Below, piece after piece: positions 24,010 through 32,161 of a stretch of 64,000 nucleotides of DNA; position 1 is the stretch's first letter; the number at the start of each line of letters is the position of its first letter. The position numbers and the translations under genes were made by a program. Source of the DNA: Demequina gelatinilytica (GTDB lineage: Bacteria; Actinomycetota; Actinomycetes; Actinomycetales; Demequinaceae); assembly GCF_000971115.1 (NCBI RefSeq), contig NZ_BBLV01000004.1, forward strand, positions 181,342-245,341, given 5' to 3'. The notes below the pieces were generated by a model. It saw nothing but the letters and a program-made list of their open reading frames with translations, ran no database searches and was not told the DNA's origin.

Positions 24010-26055
24010 ATGTCACTGATCACCGCCGATCAGGTCATCCTCGACCTCGCCGCGGAGGACCGCCACGCGGCCACCCGCGCGCTGGCCGACACGCTTGTCG
24101 CGTCGGGGCGCTGCACGGATGTCGAGGCCTTCGTCGCGGATGTCCGCAAGCGCGAGGAGACCATGGCCACCGGGCTCCCGGGCGGCATCGCCATCCCCCA
24201 CGCACGCAGCTCCGCCATCACCGAGCCCACGCTCGCCTTCGCCCGCACCGACGGGATCGACTGGGGAGCGAAGGACGGCCCCGCCTCGCTCGTGTTCCTC
24301 ATCGCGGCGCCCGAGGGCGCCGGGGAGGCGCACATGAAGGTGCTTCCCAGGCTGGCCAAGGCGCTCATGAAGAAGGAGTTCACGGGCGCGCTGCGCTCCG
24401 CCACCACCGCGGAGGAGGTCGTCGCGATCGTCGAGGCGGAGGTGGGCGACGTCGTCGTCTCGCCGCCGCCGCCGACCCCGACCCCGGCCCCGGCCGCCGA
24501 GGCGCCCGCGCCCGCCCCGGCTCCTGCCGCATCGGCCGGGCTCACGCTCGTGGGCGTCACGTCCTGCCCGACAGGCATCGCCCACACGTACATGGCGGCC
24601 GAGGCGCTCGAGCGCGCCGCCAAGGATGCGGGCCACACCATGAAGGTCGAGACGCAGGGCTCCGCCGGCGCGACGCCGCTCACGGCGGAGGAGATCGCCG
24701 CGGCCGATGCGGTGATCTTCGCCCACGACGTCGAGGTGAGGAGCGCCGAGCGCTTCTCCGGCAAGCCCATCGTCGACGTCGGCGTGAAGAAGGCCATCTC
24801 CGATGGGCCCGCGCTCATCGCCCAGGCGGTCGCGATGTCCTCCGAGTGGAAGACCAACCCGCACGCCGAGGCCGCGGCACCCGCCGCATCGTCCGGGCTC
24901 GCGACCAAGGTCGACAAGGAGGCCGGGCTCGGCACGCGCCTGCGCCAGTGGCTGATGACGGGCGTGAGCTACATGATCCCGTTCGTCGCGGCAGGCGGCA
25001 TCCTCATCGCGCTGTCCTTCATGCTCGCGCAGTTCGCGTTGGGCGAGAACGGCGCGATCGAGATCGTGAACTACAACCTCACGTCGGACGACGCCTACAA
25101 CATCGCCCAGAACTTCGACATCCTGAGCCTCACCTCGTGGGCGGCCCTGCTGTTCGTCATCGGAGGCGCGGCCTTCGGCTTCCTGGTCCCGATCCTCTCG
25201 GGCTTCATCGCCTTCGCGATCGCGGACCGACCCGGCCTGGTGCCCGGCATCGTGGGCGGCTCGATCGCCGCAACCATGGGCGCCGGCTTCCTGGGCGGCA
25301 TCGTCACCGGTCTGCTCGGCGGCCTGGTCGCCAAGTGGATCGCCTCGTGGAAGGTCCACAAGGGCGTCCGCGGAGTCATGCCGGTGGTGGTGATCCCGCT
25401 GCTGTCGAGCCTCATCAGCGTCGGTCTGTTCATCACGCTGCTCGGGCGCCCCATCACCGCGCTCTCCGACGGCCTCAACGAGTGGCTCACCGGCCTCCAG
25501 GGCGGCAGCGCCTTCATCCTGGGAGTGGTGCTCGGCGCGATGATGGGCTTCGACCTGGGCGGTCCGGTGAACAAGGTCGCCTACTTCTTCGGCACCGCCG
25601 GGCTGGCCGCGGCCGGCACCGCCACGGACGCTCCCGCGCTCACCATCATGGCGGCCGTCATGGGCGCCGGCATGGTCGCCCCGCTCGCGATGGCCCTCGC
25701 CACCACCGTCCGCCCGAAGCTGTTCTCGGAGCCCGAGCGTGAGAACGGCAAGGCGGCCTGGCTGCTGGGCGCCTCGTTCATCTCCGAGGGCGCCATCCCG
25801 TTCGCTGCGGCCGACCCCGTCCGCGTGATCGTCTCCTCCGTGATCGGCTCCGCCCTCACGGGCGGCCTGATCATGGTGTTCGGCGTGACCCTGCGCGCCC
25901 CGCACGGCGGCATCTGGGTCCTGCCCCTCATGGGCGGGTTCCTGTGGTTCCTGGTCGCCCTCGCGGCCGGCGTCCTGCTCATGACCGCGATCGTGGTCAC
26001 CCTCAAGTCCCGCGACAAGAAGCTCGAGACCGTCGACGCGGTCGCGACCGTCTGA
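24010..26055 (+). CDS. fruA: Fructose-specific PTS transporter EIIABC
   Basis: 681 aa, imports fructose as fructose-1-phosphate. Domains in order: IIA (1-145, phospho-His64 in IPHARS), a Pro/Ala-rich linker (about 153-178), IIB-fru (about 180-280, phospho-Cys186 in TSCPTGIAHT), a second linker (about 283-300) and IIC (about 305-665, about nine to ten membrane helices). GAAAGGA precedes ATG 24010. All three PTS domains plus HPr and EI lie in this one operon. Linker 2 holds an iterated 10-mer copy at 24885. Confidence 0.95.
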   Translation: MSLITADQVILDLAAEDRHAATRALADTLVASGRCTDVEAFVADVRKREETMATGLPGGIAIPHARSSAITEPTLAFARTDGIDWGAKDGPASLVFLIAAPEGAGEAHMKVLPRLAKALMKKEFTGALRSATTAEEVVAIVEAEVGDVVVSPPPPTPTPAPAAEAPAPAPAPAASAGLTLVGVTSCPTGIAHTYMAAEALERAAKDAGHTMKVETQGSAGATPLTAEEIAAADAVIFAHDVEVRSAERFSGKPIVDVGVKKAISDGPALIAQAVAMSSEWKTNPHAEAAAPAASSGLATKVDKEAGLGTRLRQWLMTGVSYMIPFVAAGGILIALSFMLAQFALGENGAIEIVNYNLTSDDAYNIAQNFDILSLTSWAALLFVIGGAAFGFLVPILSGFIAFAIADRPGLVPGIVGGSIAATMGAGFLGGIVTGLLGGLVAKWIASWKVHKGVRGVMPVVVIPLLSSLISVGLFITLLGRPITALSDGLNEWLTGLQGGSAFILGVVLGAMMGFDLGGPVNKVAYFFGTAGLAAAGTATDAPALTIMAAVMGAGMVAPLAMALATTVRPKLFSEPERENGKAAWLLGASFISEGAIPFAAADPVRVIVSSVIGSALTGGLIMVFGVTLRAPHGGIWVLPLMGGFLWFLVALAAGVLLMTAIVVTLKSRDKKLETVDAVATV

Positions 26056-26079
26056 CCCACCCTTCGAAGGAGGACCCTC

Positions 26080-26355
26080 ATGTCCCAGCGCACCGTCACC
26101 ATCGCATCGTCCGTCGGGCTGCACGCCCGCCCCGCCGCCCTCTTCGTGGAGGCGGCCCAGGAGACGGGGCTCGATGTGGAGATCGGCCGAGCCGGCGAGG
26201 ACGCCGTCGACGCCACCAGCATCCTGGGCGTCATGGCCCTGGGCGCCAAGCACGGCGAGGAGGTGATCCTCACCGCCGAGGGCGACGGCGCGGACGCCGC
26301 CCTCGAGTCCCTGGTCGCGCTCCTCTCGCGCGACCTGGATGCCGAGGAGGGCTGA
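26080..26355 (+). CDS. ptsH: Phosphocarrier protein HPr
   Basis: 91 aa. Carries phosphate from EI to the IIA domain on His15 (GLHARPA). The regulatory region DATSILGVMALGAK around Ser46/47 is present, as in other HPr proteins. Strong GAAGGAGG before ATG 26080. Encoded between fruA and ptsI. Confidence 0.95.
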   Translation: MSQRTVTIASSVGLHARPAALFVEAAQETGLDVEIGRAGEDAVDATSILGVMALGAKHGEEVILTAEGDGADAALESLVALLSRDLDAEEG

Positions 26356-26356
26356 C

Positions 26357-28036
26357 ATGTCCGGCGACACCCGTCACGGCGTCGGCGTCAGCCCCGGCAC
26401 GGCGGTCGGGCCGGTGGTGCAGGTCGCACCGCCGGTCCGGCCCCCGGCCGACGAGCCCGCGCCGGACGATGCGGACGCAGCCACCTCGCGGGTGCTGGAG
26501 TCGCTCGCGGCGGTCGCCGTCGACCTCGACGCCCGGGCCGCCGCGGCCGACGAGCACGCCAAGCCGATCCTCAAGGCCACCGCGATGATCGCCCGGGACA
26601 AGGGCCTCGCGAAGGCCGCGGGCAAGCACATCGCCGCCGGGCTCGGACCCGCGCACGCGATCGAGGCCGCGGTCGCCGAGTATGCCGCGCAGTTCGAGGC
26701 GCTCGGCGGCTACTTCGCCGAGCGCGTCGCCGACCTCAAGGACGTGGGCGACCGCGCGATCGCCCACGTCCTCGGGGTTCCCTCCCCCGGCGTGCCGCCG
26801 CTCACCGGGCCGTCCGTCATCGTGGCCGTGGACCTCGCGCCGGCGGAGACCGCGACGCTCGACCGCGCGCACGTGGTGGGCATCGTCACCGCCGCGGGCG
26901 GGCGCACGTCGCACACCGCGATCCTCGCGGCGCAGATGGGCATCCCCGCGGTGGTCCAGGTGCACGGCGCCACGGACATCCCGGCCGGCACCACGGTCGC
27001 CGTCGACGGCGACGCGGGAGCCGTCACGCTGGATCCCGACATGGATCTGCTCGAGGCGCAGCGGGTGCGCCGCGAGCGCCGCGCCGCCGCGCTCGCCGGG
27101 GTGTCCGGCCCCGGCGCCACCAGCGACGGCCACGCCGTCGCGCTGCTCGCCAACATCGGCGGGGTGGACGATGCGGTCGCGGCGGGCGCGCAGGACGTCG
27201 AGGGCGTCGGGCTGTTCCGCACCGAGTTCCTGTACCTGTCCGCCAACGCGCTGCCCAGCGTGGAGGAGCAGGCGGACGTGTACCGCAAGGTGCTCGAACC
27301 GTTCGGCAGCCGCCGCGTGGTGGTGCGCACCCTGGACGCGGGCGCGGACAAGCCCCTCGCCTTCGCGAACCTGGGCGAGGAGGAGAACCCGGCGCTCGGT
27401 CGCCGCGGCCTGCGCCTGTGCCAGGCCAAGCCCGAGCTCATCGACTCGCAGCTGTCCGCGCTGGCCCTCGCCGCGCGCGAGACCGGCGCGGACGTCCGCG
27501 TGATGGCACCCATGGTCGCGACGGCGGAGGAGGCGGCGTGGTTCGCGTCCCGCGTACGCGCCGCGGGGCTTCCGAAGGCCGGCGTGATGATCGAGGTCCC
27601 CGCGGCTGCGCTGCGCTCCCGCCACGTGCTGGCGGAGGTCGACTTCGGCTCGCTGGGCACCAACGACCTCGCGCAGTACACGATGGCCGCGGACCGCATG
27701 GAGGGCGAGTTGTCGGATCTGCTGGACCCGTGGCAGCCCGCCGTCCTCGACGTGGTCGCGGCGGCGTGCGAGGGCGGAGCCGAGACCGGCAAGCCGGTGG
27801 GCGTGTGCGGCGAGTCCGCGGGCGACCCGCTGCTGGCGCTCGTGCTCGCGGGTCTGGGCGTGTCGAGCCTGTCGATGGCGCCCAAGAAGGTGCCCGCGGT
27901 CCGCTTCGCGCTGTCGCTGCACTCGCTGGACAAGTGCCGGGAGCTCGCGGCGCTCGCGCGGGACGCGAGGTCCGCAGCCGACGCGCGCGAGGCCGTGCGC
28001 GCCGCGGCCGGCGAGGAGCTCACGGCGATCCTCTGA
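26357..28036 (+). CDS. ptsI: PTS enzyme I
   Basis: 559 aa phosphoenolpyruvate:HPr phosphotransferase. Active His186 in GGRTSHTAILAAQ; PEP-binding TIM barrel with ENPALGRRGLRLC, MIEVPAAALRS and the C-terminal GVCGESAGDPL. ATG 26357 starts one base after the ptsH stop and uses a ribosome site inside ptsH (GAGGAGG). The N-terminal region (residues 20-45) is Pro/Ala-rich and variable; the frame extending further upstream runs through ptsH and is not used. Confidence 0.94.
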   Translation: MSGDTRHGVGVSPGTAVGPVVQVAPPVRPPADEPAPDDADAATSRVLESLAAVAVDLDARAAAADEHAKPILKATAMIARDKGLAKAAGKHIAAGLGPAHAIEAAVAEYAAQFEALGGYFAERVADLKDVGDRAIAHVLGVPSPGVPPLTGPSVIVAVDLAPAETATLDRAHVVGIVTAAGGRTSHTAILAAQMGIPAVVQVHGATDIPAGTTVAVDGDAGAVTLDPDMDLLEAQRVRRERRAAALAGVSGPGATSDGHAVALLANIGGVDDAVAAGAQDVEGVGLFRTEFLYLSANALPSVEEQADVYRKVLEPFGSRRVVVRTLDAGADKPLAFANLGEEENPALGRRGLRLCQAKPELIDSQLSALALAARETGADVRVMAPMVATAEEAAWFASRVRAAGLPKAGVMIEVPAAALRSRHVLAEVDFGSLGTNDLAQYTMAADRMEGELSDLLDPWQPAVLDVVAAACEGGAETGKPVGVCGESAGDPLLALVLAGLGVSSLSMAPKKVPAVRFALSLHSLDKCRELAALARDARSAADAREAVRAAAGEELTAIL

Positions 28037-28041
28037 ACCGT

Positions 28042-28063
28042 GGCCGGGCACCGGCCGTAGAAT
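28042..28063 (+). promoter_or_regulatory. Small hairpin and -10 box between ptsI and the MTHFR-like gene
   Basis: GGCCGG-GCA-CCGGCC is a 6-bp stem that may weakly terminate the PTS operon; immediately after it TAGAAT (28058-28063) is a good -10 box for the next gene. No clear -35 box. Confidence 0.4.
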
Positions 28064-28105
28064 GGTCCCGCTCTTCTGCTTCAACGGACCGAAGGGGGCC
28101 CGTCG

Positions 28106-28969
28106 TTGCACCGGACCACCGCACTGCTCCATGACCTCTCCGTGGAGGTCACCGCACGCGACCGCGCCGCGATCGCCCGTGCGGGCCTCGCCGCGGGCAC
28201 GCGGGTGAGCATCACTCATCTGGGCACGGAGACCATGCAGGACCGGCTCGACGCCGCCGCCGCGGTCCGGGCGGCGGGGCTGGTGCCCGTGCCGCACGTG
28301 TCCGCACGTCGCCTCGATGACGAACAGGCCCTGCGCGGAGCGCTCACCGGGCTGCGCGAGCACGGTGCCCATGAGCGCGTGTTCGTGGTCGGCGGCGACC
28401 CGCGCACGCCTGCGGGTCCGTACGGCTCGGCGCTCGACGTGATCCGCTCGGGGCTGCTCGCCGAGCACGGCGTGCGCGAGGTCGGCCTCGCCGGCTACCC
28501 CGAGGGCCACCCCGCGATCGGCGATGCCGAGCTGTGGGAGTCGCTCGCCGCCAAGGTCGCGGCGGTCGAGGAGCAGGGAATGACCGCGACCGTCACGTCG
28601 CAGTTCTCCTTCGATGCCGATGCCGTGGTCGCCTGGATCACGCGTGTGCGGGAGGCCGGGGTGACCGCTCCCGTCCGCGTCGGGGTGCCAGGACCCGCGG
28701 GCATCGGCCGCCTGCTCGCGTTCGCACGACGATGCGGGGTCGGCTCGAGCGCGGGCATCGTACGCAAGTACGGCTTCTCGCTCACCAACCTCATGGGCAC
28801 GGCCACGCCGGACCGGTTCGTCGCGGACCTGGCCGGGCGGCTCGACCTCGCCCATCATGGCGAGGTCCACCTGCACGTCTACGCATTCGGCGACGTGGCC
28901 GCGACCGCCGGCTGGATCGCGGCCGCCGCGACACGGACGCTGCCCATCGACGCCGCGGAGCCGGCCTAG
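28106..28969 (+). CDS. Methylenetetrahydrofolate reductase-like protein
   Basis: 287 aa, MTHFR (FAD-dependent TIM barrel) superfamily: SITHLGTETMQDRLDAAAAVRAAGLVPVPHVSARR, GYPEGHP, TSQFSFDADAVVAWITRVREAGV and VGVPGPAGIGRL. Canonical MetF makes 5-methyl-THF for methionine synthesis; this divergent short form could have another folate or one-carbon role, so no gene symbol is given. TTG 28106 follows AAGGGGG. Its stop codon overlaps the stop of the convergent ABC permease (TAG on one strand within CTAG). Confidence 0.78.
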   Translation: MHRTTALLHDLSVEVTARDRAAIARAGLAAGTRVSITHLGTETMQDRLDAAAAVRAAGLVPVPHVSARRLDDEQALRGALTGLREHGAHERVFVVGGDPRTPAGPYGSALDVIRSGLLAEHGVREVGLAGYPEGHPAIGDAELWESLAAKVAAVEEQGMTATVTSQFSFDADAVVAWITRVREAGVTAPVRVGVPGPAGIGRLLAFARRCGVGSSAGIVRKYGFSLTNLMGTATPDRFVADLAGRLDLAHHGEVHLHVYAFGDVAATAGWIAAAATRTLPIDAAEPA

Positions 28970-29721
28970 CCGATACGCCTGCGGTACGCCGCCTTCGCGA
29001 GCACGTAGGCCACGGCGAGGATGCCGGCGATCCACGCGAGCGCCGCACCCAGGTCCGTCCCGACCGGCTCGCCGGCCAGCAGCGCGCGGACCGAGTCGAC
29101 GACGGCCGTGACGGGCTGGTTCTCCGCGAACCACCGCACCGGGCCCGGCATCGTGTCCGTCGGCACGAACGCCGAGCTGACGAACGGGAGCAGGATCAGC
29201 GGGTAGGCGAACGCGCTCGCGCCCTCCACCGACGTCGCCGTGAGGCCCGGAAGGATCGCGAGCCACGTCAGCGCGAGGGTGAGGAACGCGAGGACGCCCG
29301 CGACCGCGAGCCACGCGACCGGTCCCGCGCTCGAACGGAAGCCCATCGCGAGCGCTGCGAGGACCACCACGGCGAGCGAGACCAGGGTCGCCACCAACGA
29401 CGTGAGCACGTGCGCCCAGAGCACCGCCGGCCGCGCGATGGGCATCGAGTGGAAGCGCTCGAAGATCCCGCCCTGGAGATCCATGAAGAGGCGGAAGGCC
29501 GTGTAGGACACGCTCGAGGCGATGGTGATCACGAGGATGCCCGGCAGCAGGTAGGTCGCGTAGGGCTCGGCGCCCGCGTCGATCGCACCGCCCAGCACGT
29601 AGACGAACAGCAGCAGGAACGCGATCGGCATGAGGACGGTGGTGATGATGGTGTCCGGGCTGCGCGGGATGTGACGCAGCGAGCGACCGGTGAGGATCGC
29701 GGTGTCGGCGACGGCGGTCAT
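28966..29721 (-). CDS. ABC-2 type exporter permease (DrrB-like)
   Basis: 251 aa, six hydrophobic segments in the ABC2 membrane pattern: LLLFVYVLGGAIDAG, YLLPGILVITIASSVSYTAFRLFMDLQGGIFERFHSMPIAR and FVPTDTMPGPVRWFAENQPVTAVVDSVRALL. The last motif is typical of daunorubicin-resistance-type permeases. ATG 29721 overlaps the ATPase stop (ATGA). The exported compound is unknown. It ends by sharing bases with the MTHFR-like stop codon. Confidence 0.87.
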   Translation of the reverse strand: MTAVADTAILTGRSLRHIPRSPDTIITTVLMPIAFLLLFVYVLGGAIDAGAEPYATYLLPGILVITIASSVSYTAFRLFMDLQGGIFERFHSMPIARPAVLWAHVLTSLVATLVSLAVVVLAALAMGFRSSAGPVAWLAVAGVLAFLTLALTWLAILPGLTATSVEGASAFAYPLILLPFVSSAFVPTDTMPGPVRWFAENQPVTAVVDSVRALLAGEPVGTDLGAALAWIAGILAVAYVLAKAAYRRRIG

Positions 29722-30488
29722 GGGTGCTCCTTCCGGGGCCTCGCGCCGACCACCGCGAGGAAGACCTCCTCGAGCGACGGCTGCTTCTCGATGAGCTCGA
29801 CGGTGGGCGCCGGGATGAGCGCCTTGAGCTCCGCGAGGGTGCCATCGACGATGATGCGGCCCTGGTGGAGGATCGCGATGCGATCCGCGAGGTGCTCGGC
29901 CTCGTCGAGGGTCTGCGTGGTGAGGAGCACCGTGGTGCCCGCGTCGGCGAGCGCGCGCACGGCCGCCCAGACCTCGCGGCGGGCCTCCGGATCGAGCCCC
30001 GTGGTGGGCTCGTCGAGGAAGACCACCGAGGGGGCGCCGATGAGGCTCATCGCGACGTCGAGGCGGCGGCGCATGCCGCCCGAGTACGTGCCGACGCGAC
30101 GCGACGCCGCCTCGGCGAGGCCGAACCGCGAGAGCAGCGCATCGGCCACGCCGCCGGGATCCGGGTGCCGCCGGAGGCGGGCGACCAGCCCAAGGTTCTC
30201 GCGCCCGGTGAGGATCTCGTCCACCGCCGCGAACTGGCCCGTGAGGCTGATCGCCTGCCGGACGGCCATCGGCGCCGTCGCGACATCGTGGCCCTCCACG
30301 GTGACGCTCCCCGCATCGGCCGTCAGGAGGGTGCTGAGGATCCGGACGAGCGTGGTCTTGCCGGCGCCGTTCGAGCCCAGCAGGGCGACGATGCTGCCGC
30401 GTGCGACCTCGAGGTCGACGCCCATGAGCACGTCGAGTTCCCCGTAGCGGTGGCGCAGGCCACGGACCTCGATCGCCGGCGCGCTCAT
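29718..30488 (-). CDS. ABC-2 type exporter ATPase (DrrA-like)
   Basis: 256 aa. Walker A LGSNGAGKTT, Q-loop SLTGQFAAVDEILTGRENL (typical of DrrA), signature YSGGMRRRLDVAMSL, Walker B VVFLDEPTTGLDPEAR. ATG 30488 overlaps the DUF1048 stop by four bases. Codes for the engine of a drug- or lipid-type exporter under PadR control. Confidence 0.9.
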   Translation of the reverse strand: MSAPAIEVRGLRHRYGELDVLMGVDLEVARGSIVALLGSNGAGKTTLVRILSTLLTADAGSVTVEGHDVATAPMAVRQAISLTGQFAAVDEILTGRENLGLVARLRRHPDPGGVADALLSRFGLAEAASRRVGTYSGGMRRRLDVAMSLIGAPSVVFLDEPTTGLDPEARREVWAAVRALADAGTTVLLTTQTLDEAEHLADRIAILHQGRIIVDGTLAELKALIPAPTVELIEKQPSLEEVFLAVVGARPRKEHP

Positions 30489-30844
30489 GTCGCGTCGCCC
30501 GCGGCGCGGTCCATGGCCTCGACCAGCCGCGCGCGCTCCTTGTCGATCCACCGCCGGCCGGTGTAGGCCTCGGCGAACGTCTCGGCGAAGTCCACCGGGT
30601 CCGCCCCGACGATGTCGCGCACGGGGGTCCCGTCCGCGGCCGCGCGCTCCCAGAGGTCGGCGAGGTCGCCGACCATCGTGATCATCGTGTCGCCGTCGGT
30701 GACCCCGCCGTAGTACATGAAGTACCGCAGCAGGGCGGTCGCCGCGTCCGAGTAGGGCGAGGGCAGCGCCTCGATGCGGCGCCGGTCGGCCTTGAACTGC
30801 TTCTTCTGCTCCAGCGAGCCCGTGAGCTTCTCGATCCAGGACAT
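30485..30844 (-). CDS. DUF1048 family protein
   Basis: 119 aa, soluble, alpha-helical. MSWIEKLTGSLEQKKQFKADRRRIEALPSPYSDAATALLRYFMYYGG matches the DUF1048 family, commonly encoded between PadR regulators and ABC exporters, as here. Function unknown. Starts 2 bases after the PadR stop and overlaps the ATPase start. Confidence 0.8.
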   Translation of the reverse strand: MSWIEKLTGSLEQKKQFKADRRRIEALPSPYSDAATALLRYFMYYGGVTDGDTMITMVGDLADLWERAAADGTPVRDIVGADPVDFAETFAEAYTGRRWIDKERARLVEAMDRAAGDAT

Positions 30845-30846
30845 GG

Positions 30847-31176
30847 CTACTCTCCTTCTTCCTTGAGGTGAGCGAGCCGGTCGGCGAGGAAGCCCCAGCT
30901 GCTCCAGAACTCGTCCAGCGCCTCGCGGCCCTGGGCGTTGAGGGTGAACACCTTGCGCGGCGGGCCCTTCTCGGACGGCACCTTCTCGACGTCGACCAGG
31001 CCGCGCTGCTCGACGCGGACCAGGAGCGCGTACACGGTCCCCTCCGCGATGTCGGCGAAGCCCTGGTCGCGCAGCCGTGCGGTGATCTCGTACCCGTAGG
31101 CGGGACCGAGCGCGAGGAGCGCCAGGACGATGCCCTCCAGCGTGCCCTTGAGCATCTCCGTCATCTGCTTGCCCAT
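30847..31176 (-). CDS. PadR family transcriptional regulator
   Basis: 109 aa. Winged helix: MLKGTLEGIVLALLALGPAYGYEITARLRDQGFADIAEGTVYALLVRVEQRGLVDVEK, with the wing region PPRKVFTLNAQGREALDEF and a C-terminal dimerisation helix. First gene of the padR-DUF1048-ATPase-permease operon. ATG 31176 is chosen; ATG 31164 (MTEMLKG) is an alternative. Probably represses its own operon through the inverted repeat immediately upstream, with induction by the exported drug (family knowledge). Confidence 0.9.
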   Translation of the reverse strand: MGKQMTEMLKGTLEGIVLALLALGPAYGYEITARLRDQGFADIAEGTVYALLVRVEQRGLVDVEKVPSEKGPPRKVFTLNAQGREALDEFWSSWGFLADRLAHLKEEGE

Positions 31177-31190
31177 CGGGACCTCTCCAA

Positions 31191-31234
31191 CTACTCAGTG
31201 TTGCTGACTACTGCTAGATAGTATCACTGAGTAG
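31191..31234 (-). promoter_or_regulatory. PadR operon promoter flanked by a perfect inverted repeat
   Basis: CTACTCAGTG (31191-31200) and CACTGAGTAG (31225-31234) are perfect 10-bp arms 24 bases apart. Between them TACTAT (minus strand, 31223-31218) is a -10 box, with TTGCGT 16 bases further upstream. The region is AT-rich for this genome. Very likely the PadR operator. Confidence 0.7.
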
Positions 31235-31302
31235 CGAGGACGCAAGAGGTGGGGAGGCGCCGTCGGCACGACGAACCCGACCCGCCGTGCCTCAGCAACA
31301 TG

Positions 31303-31462
31303 TGCCGATCGTGTCGATGACGGGGCGCGCAAGGGCTCAACGCGTGCTGATCGTGTGGTTGACGGGCGCACGGGGGCTTCGCGCATGCCGAGGTGTCGGC
31401 GCCGTGCGCCAGGTCGCGGGCGACACGAATCGCACGCGTTGACGGCGCAGGGGGCCGCGCCA
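31303..31462. repeat. Degenerate tandem repeat in an empty 278-base gap
   Basis: A 42-base unit at 31303-31344 (starting TGCCGATCGTGT) is followed directly by a diverged copy at 31345-31386 (starting TGCTGATCGTGT). A third partial copy lies at about 31432-31462 (GCGTTGACGGCGCA). No coding frame in 31235-31512 is convincing. Confidence 0.5.
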
Positions 31463-31512
31463 CCGCACGATCCGCACATCATGCGCGAGGGATGCGTGTG
31501 CGGAGGCGTGGG

Positions 31513-32052
31513 TCAGCCGAGAGGCACCGAGTGGATCGCGGAGTCCACCGAGCTCCCGTTGAGCTCGAGGTAGAGATGCCGCTCCGTCACGGAGACGGTC
31601 ATGGCGTTGCGGCGCTCGATGAGCGCGGCAGCGGACTCGATGAAGCCCGCGTCGAAGCTGTGGAGCATGATCCGCTCCCGCTGATGGATCTTCTTGCCCT
31701 CCCAGCGGGCGAGCACCTTCGCGGGATCGTGCTGCGTGTACACGGCGGTGCGGTCCGCGAGCCTGGAGCCCCGGTGCAGGCGCTCGGCCTCGGGCTGACC
31801 CACCTCGATCCACGCGGTGATGAGCCCCGTGAGGTCGCGCACCAGCACGGCGGGCTCCTCGGCGGTGGAGATGCCCTCGGAGAAGGTGATGCCCTCCTCG
31901 TGCTCGAGGCAGAACGCGAGCACGCGCGTGATCATGAACAGGCCCGTCTCGGAGGGGTGACGGGCGACGCGGAGCGACAGGTCCTCGTAGACGCCGCGGT
32001 CCACATCCGCGAGCGTGAGGTCGAAGGTGTGAACAGTCGCGCCGGCAGCCAT
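31513..32052 (-). CDS. yaeQ: YaeQ family protein
   Basis: 179 aa. YaeQ has a PD-(D/E)XK nuclease-like fold in the family. Recognisable stretches: FDLTLADVDRGVYEDLSLRVARHPSET, ITRVLAFCLEHEEGITFSEGI, ITAWIEVGQPEAERLHRGSRLADRTAVYT. ATG 32052 has no Shine-Dalgarno. TACGCT lies 8 bases upstream, and the tRNA-Leu 3' end is only 17 bases away on the same strand, so it may be leaderless or co-transcribed with the tRNA. Confidence 0.85.
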   Translation of the reverse strand: MAAGATVHTFDLTLADVDRGVYEDLSLRVARHPSETGLFMITRVLAFCLEHEEGITFSEGISTAEEPAVLVRDLTGLITAWIEVGQPEAERLHRGSRLADRTAVYTQHDPAKVLARWEGKKIHQRERIMLHSFDAGFIESAAALIERRNAMTVSVTERHLYLELNGSSVDSAIHSVPLG

Positions 32053-32068
32053 GACGCACCAGCGTACG

Positions 32069-32142
32069 TGCCCCCGGCGGGGTTCGAACCCGCACTGGGC
32101 CGGGTTTAAGCCGGCTGCCTCTGCCAGTTGGGCTACGGGGGC
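32069..32142 (-). tRNA. tRNA with UAA (Leu) anticodon but class I shape
   Basis: 74 bases folding into a perfect cloverleaf: acceptor GCCCCCG/CGGGGGC with discriminator A, 3-bp D stem with GG in the loop, anticodon stem GCCGG/CCGGC with loop CTTAAAC (anticodon UAA), variable loop of only 5 bases (CCAGT), T arm GCGGG-TTCGAAC-CCCGC. Normal bacterial tRNA-Leu has a long variable arm, which is absent. CCA is not encoded. It is a confident tRNA gene, but the amino acid is uncertain. Confidence 0.9.
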
Positions 32143-32161
32143 GGCGGGACGATGCGCCCGC

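Noticed and set aside
24013..26370. A 785-codon minus-strand frame over fruA/ptsH
   Set aside because: Low-complexity Arg/Gly/His product antisense to the PTS genes.
28037..28105. A SAM or THF riboswitch before the MTHFR-like gene
   Set aside because: The interval is 69 bases with only a 6-bp hairpin; no riboswitch consensus element seen.
26270..29845. A 1191-codon minus-strand frame over ptsI, the MTHFR-like gene and the ABC permease
   Set aside because: It overlaps confident genes and lacks any domain.
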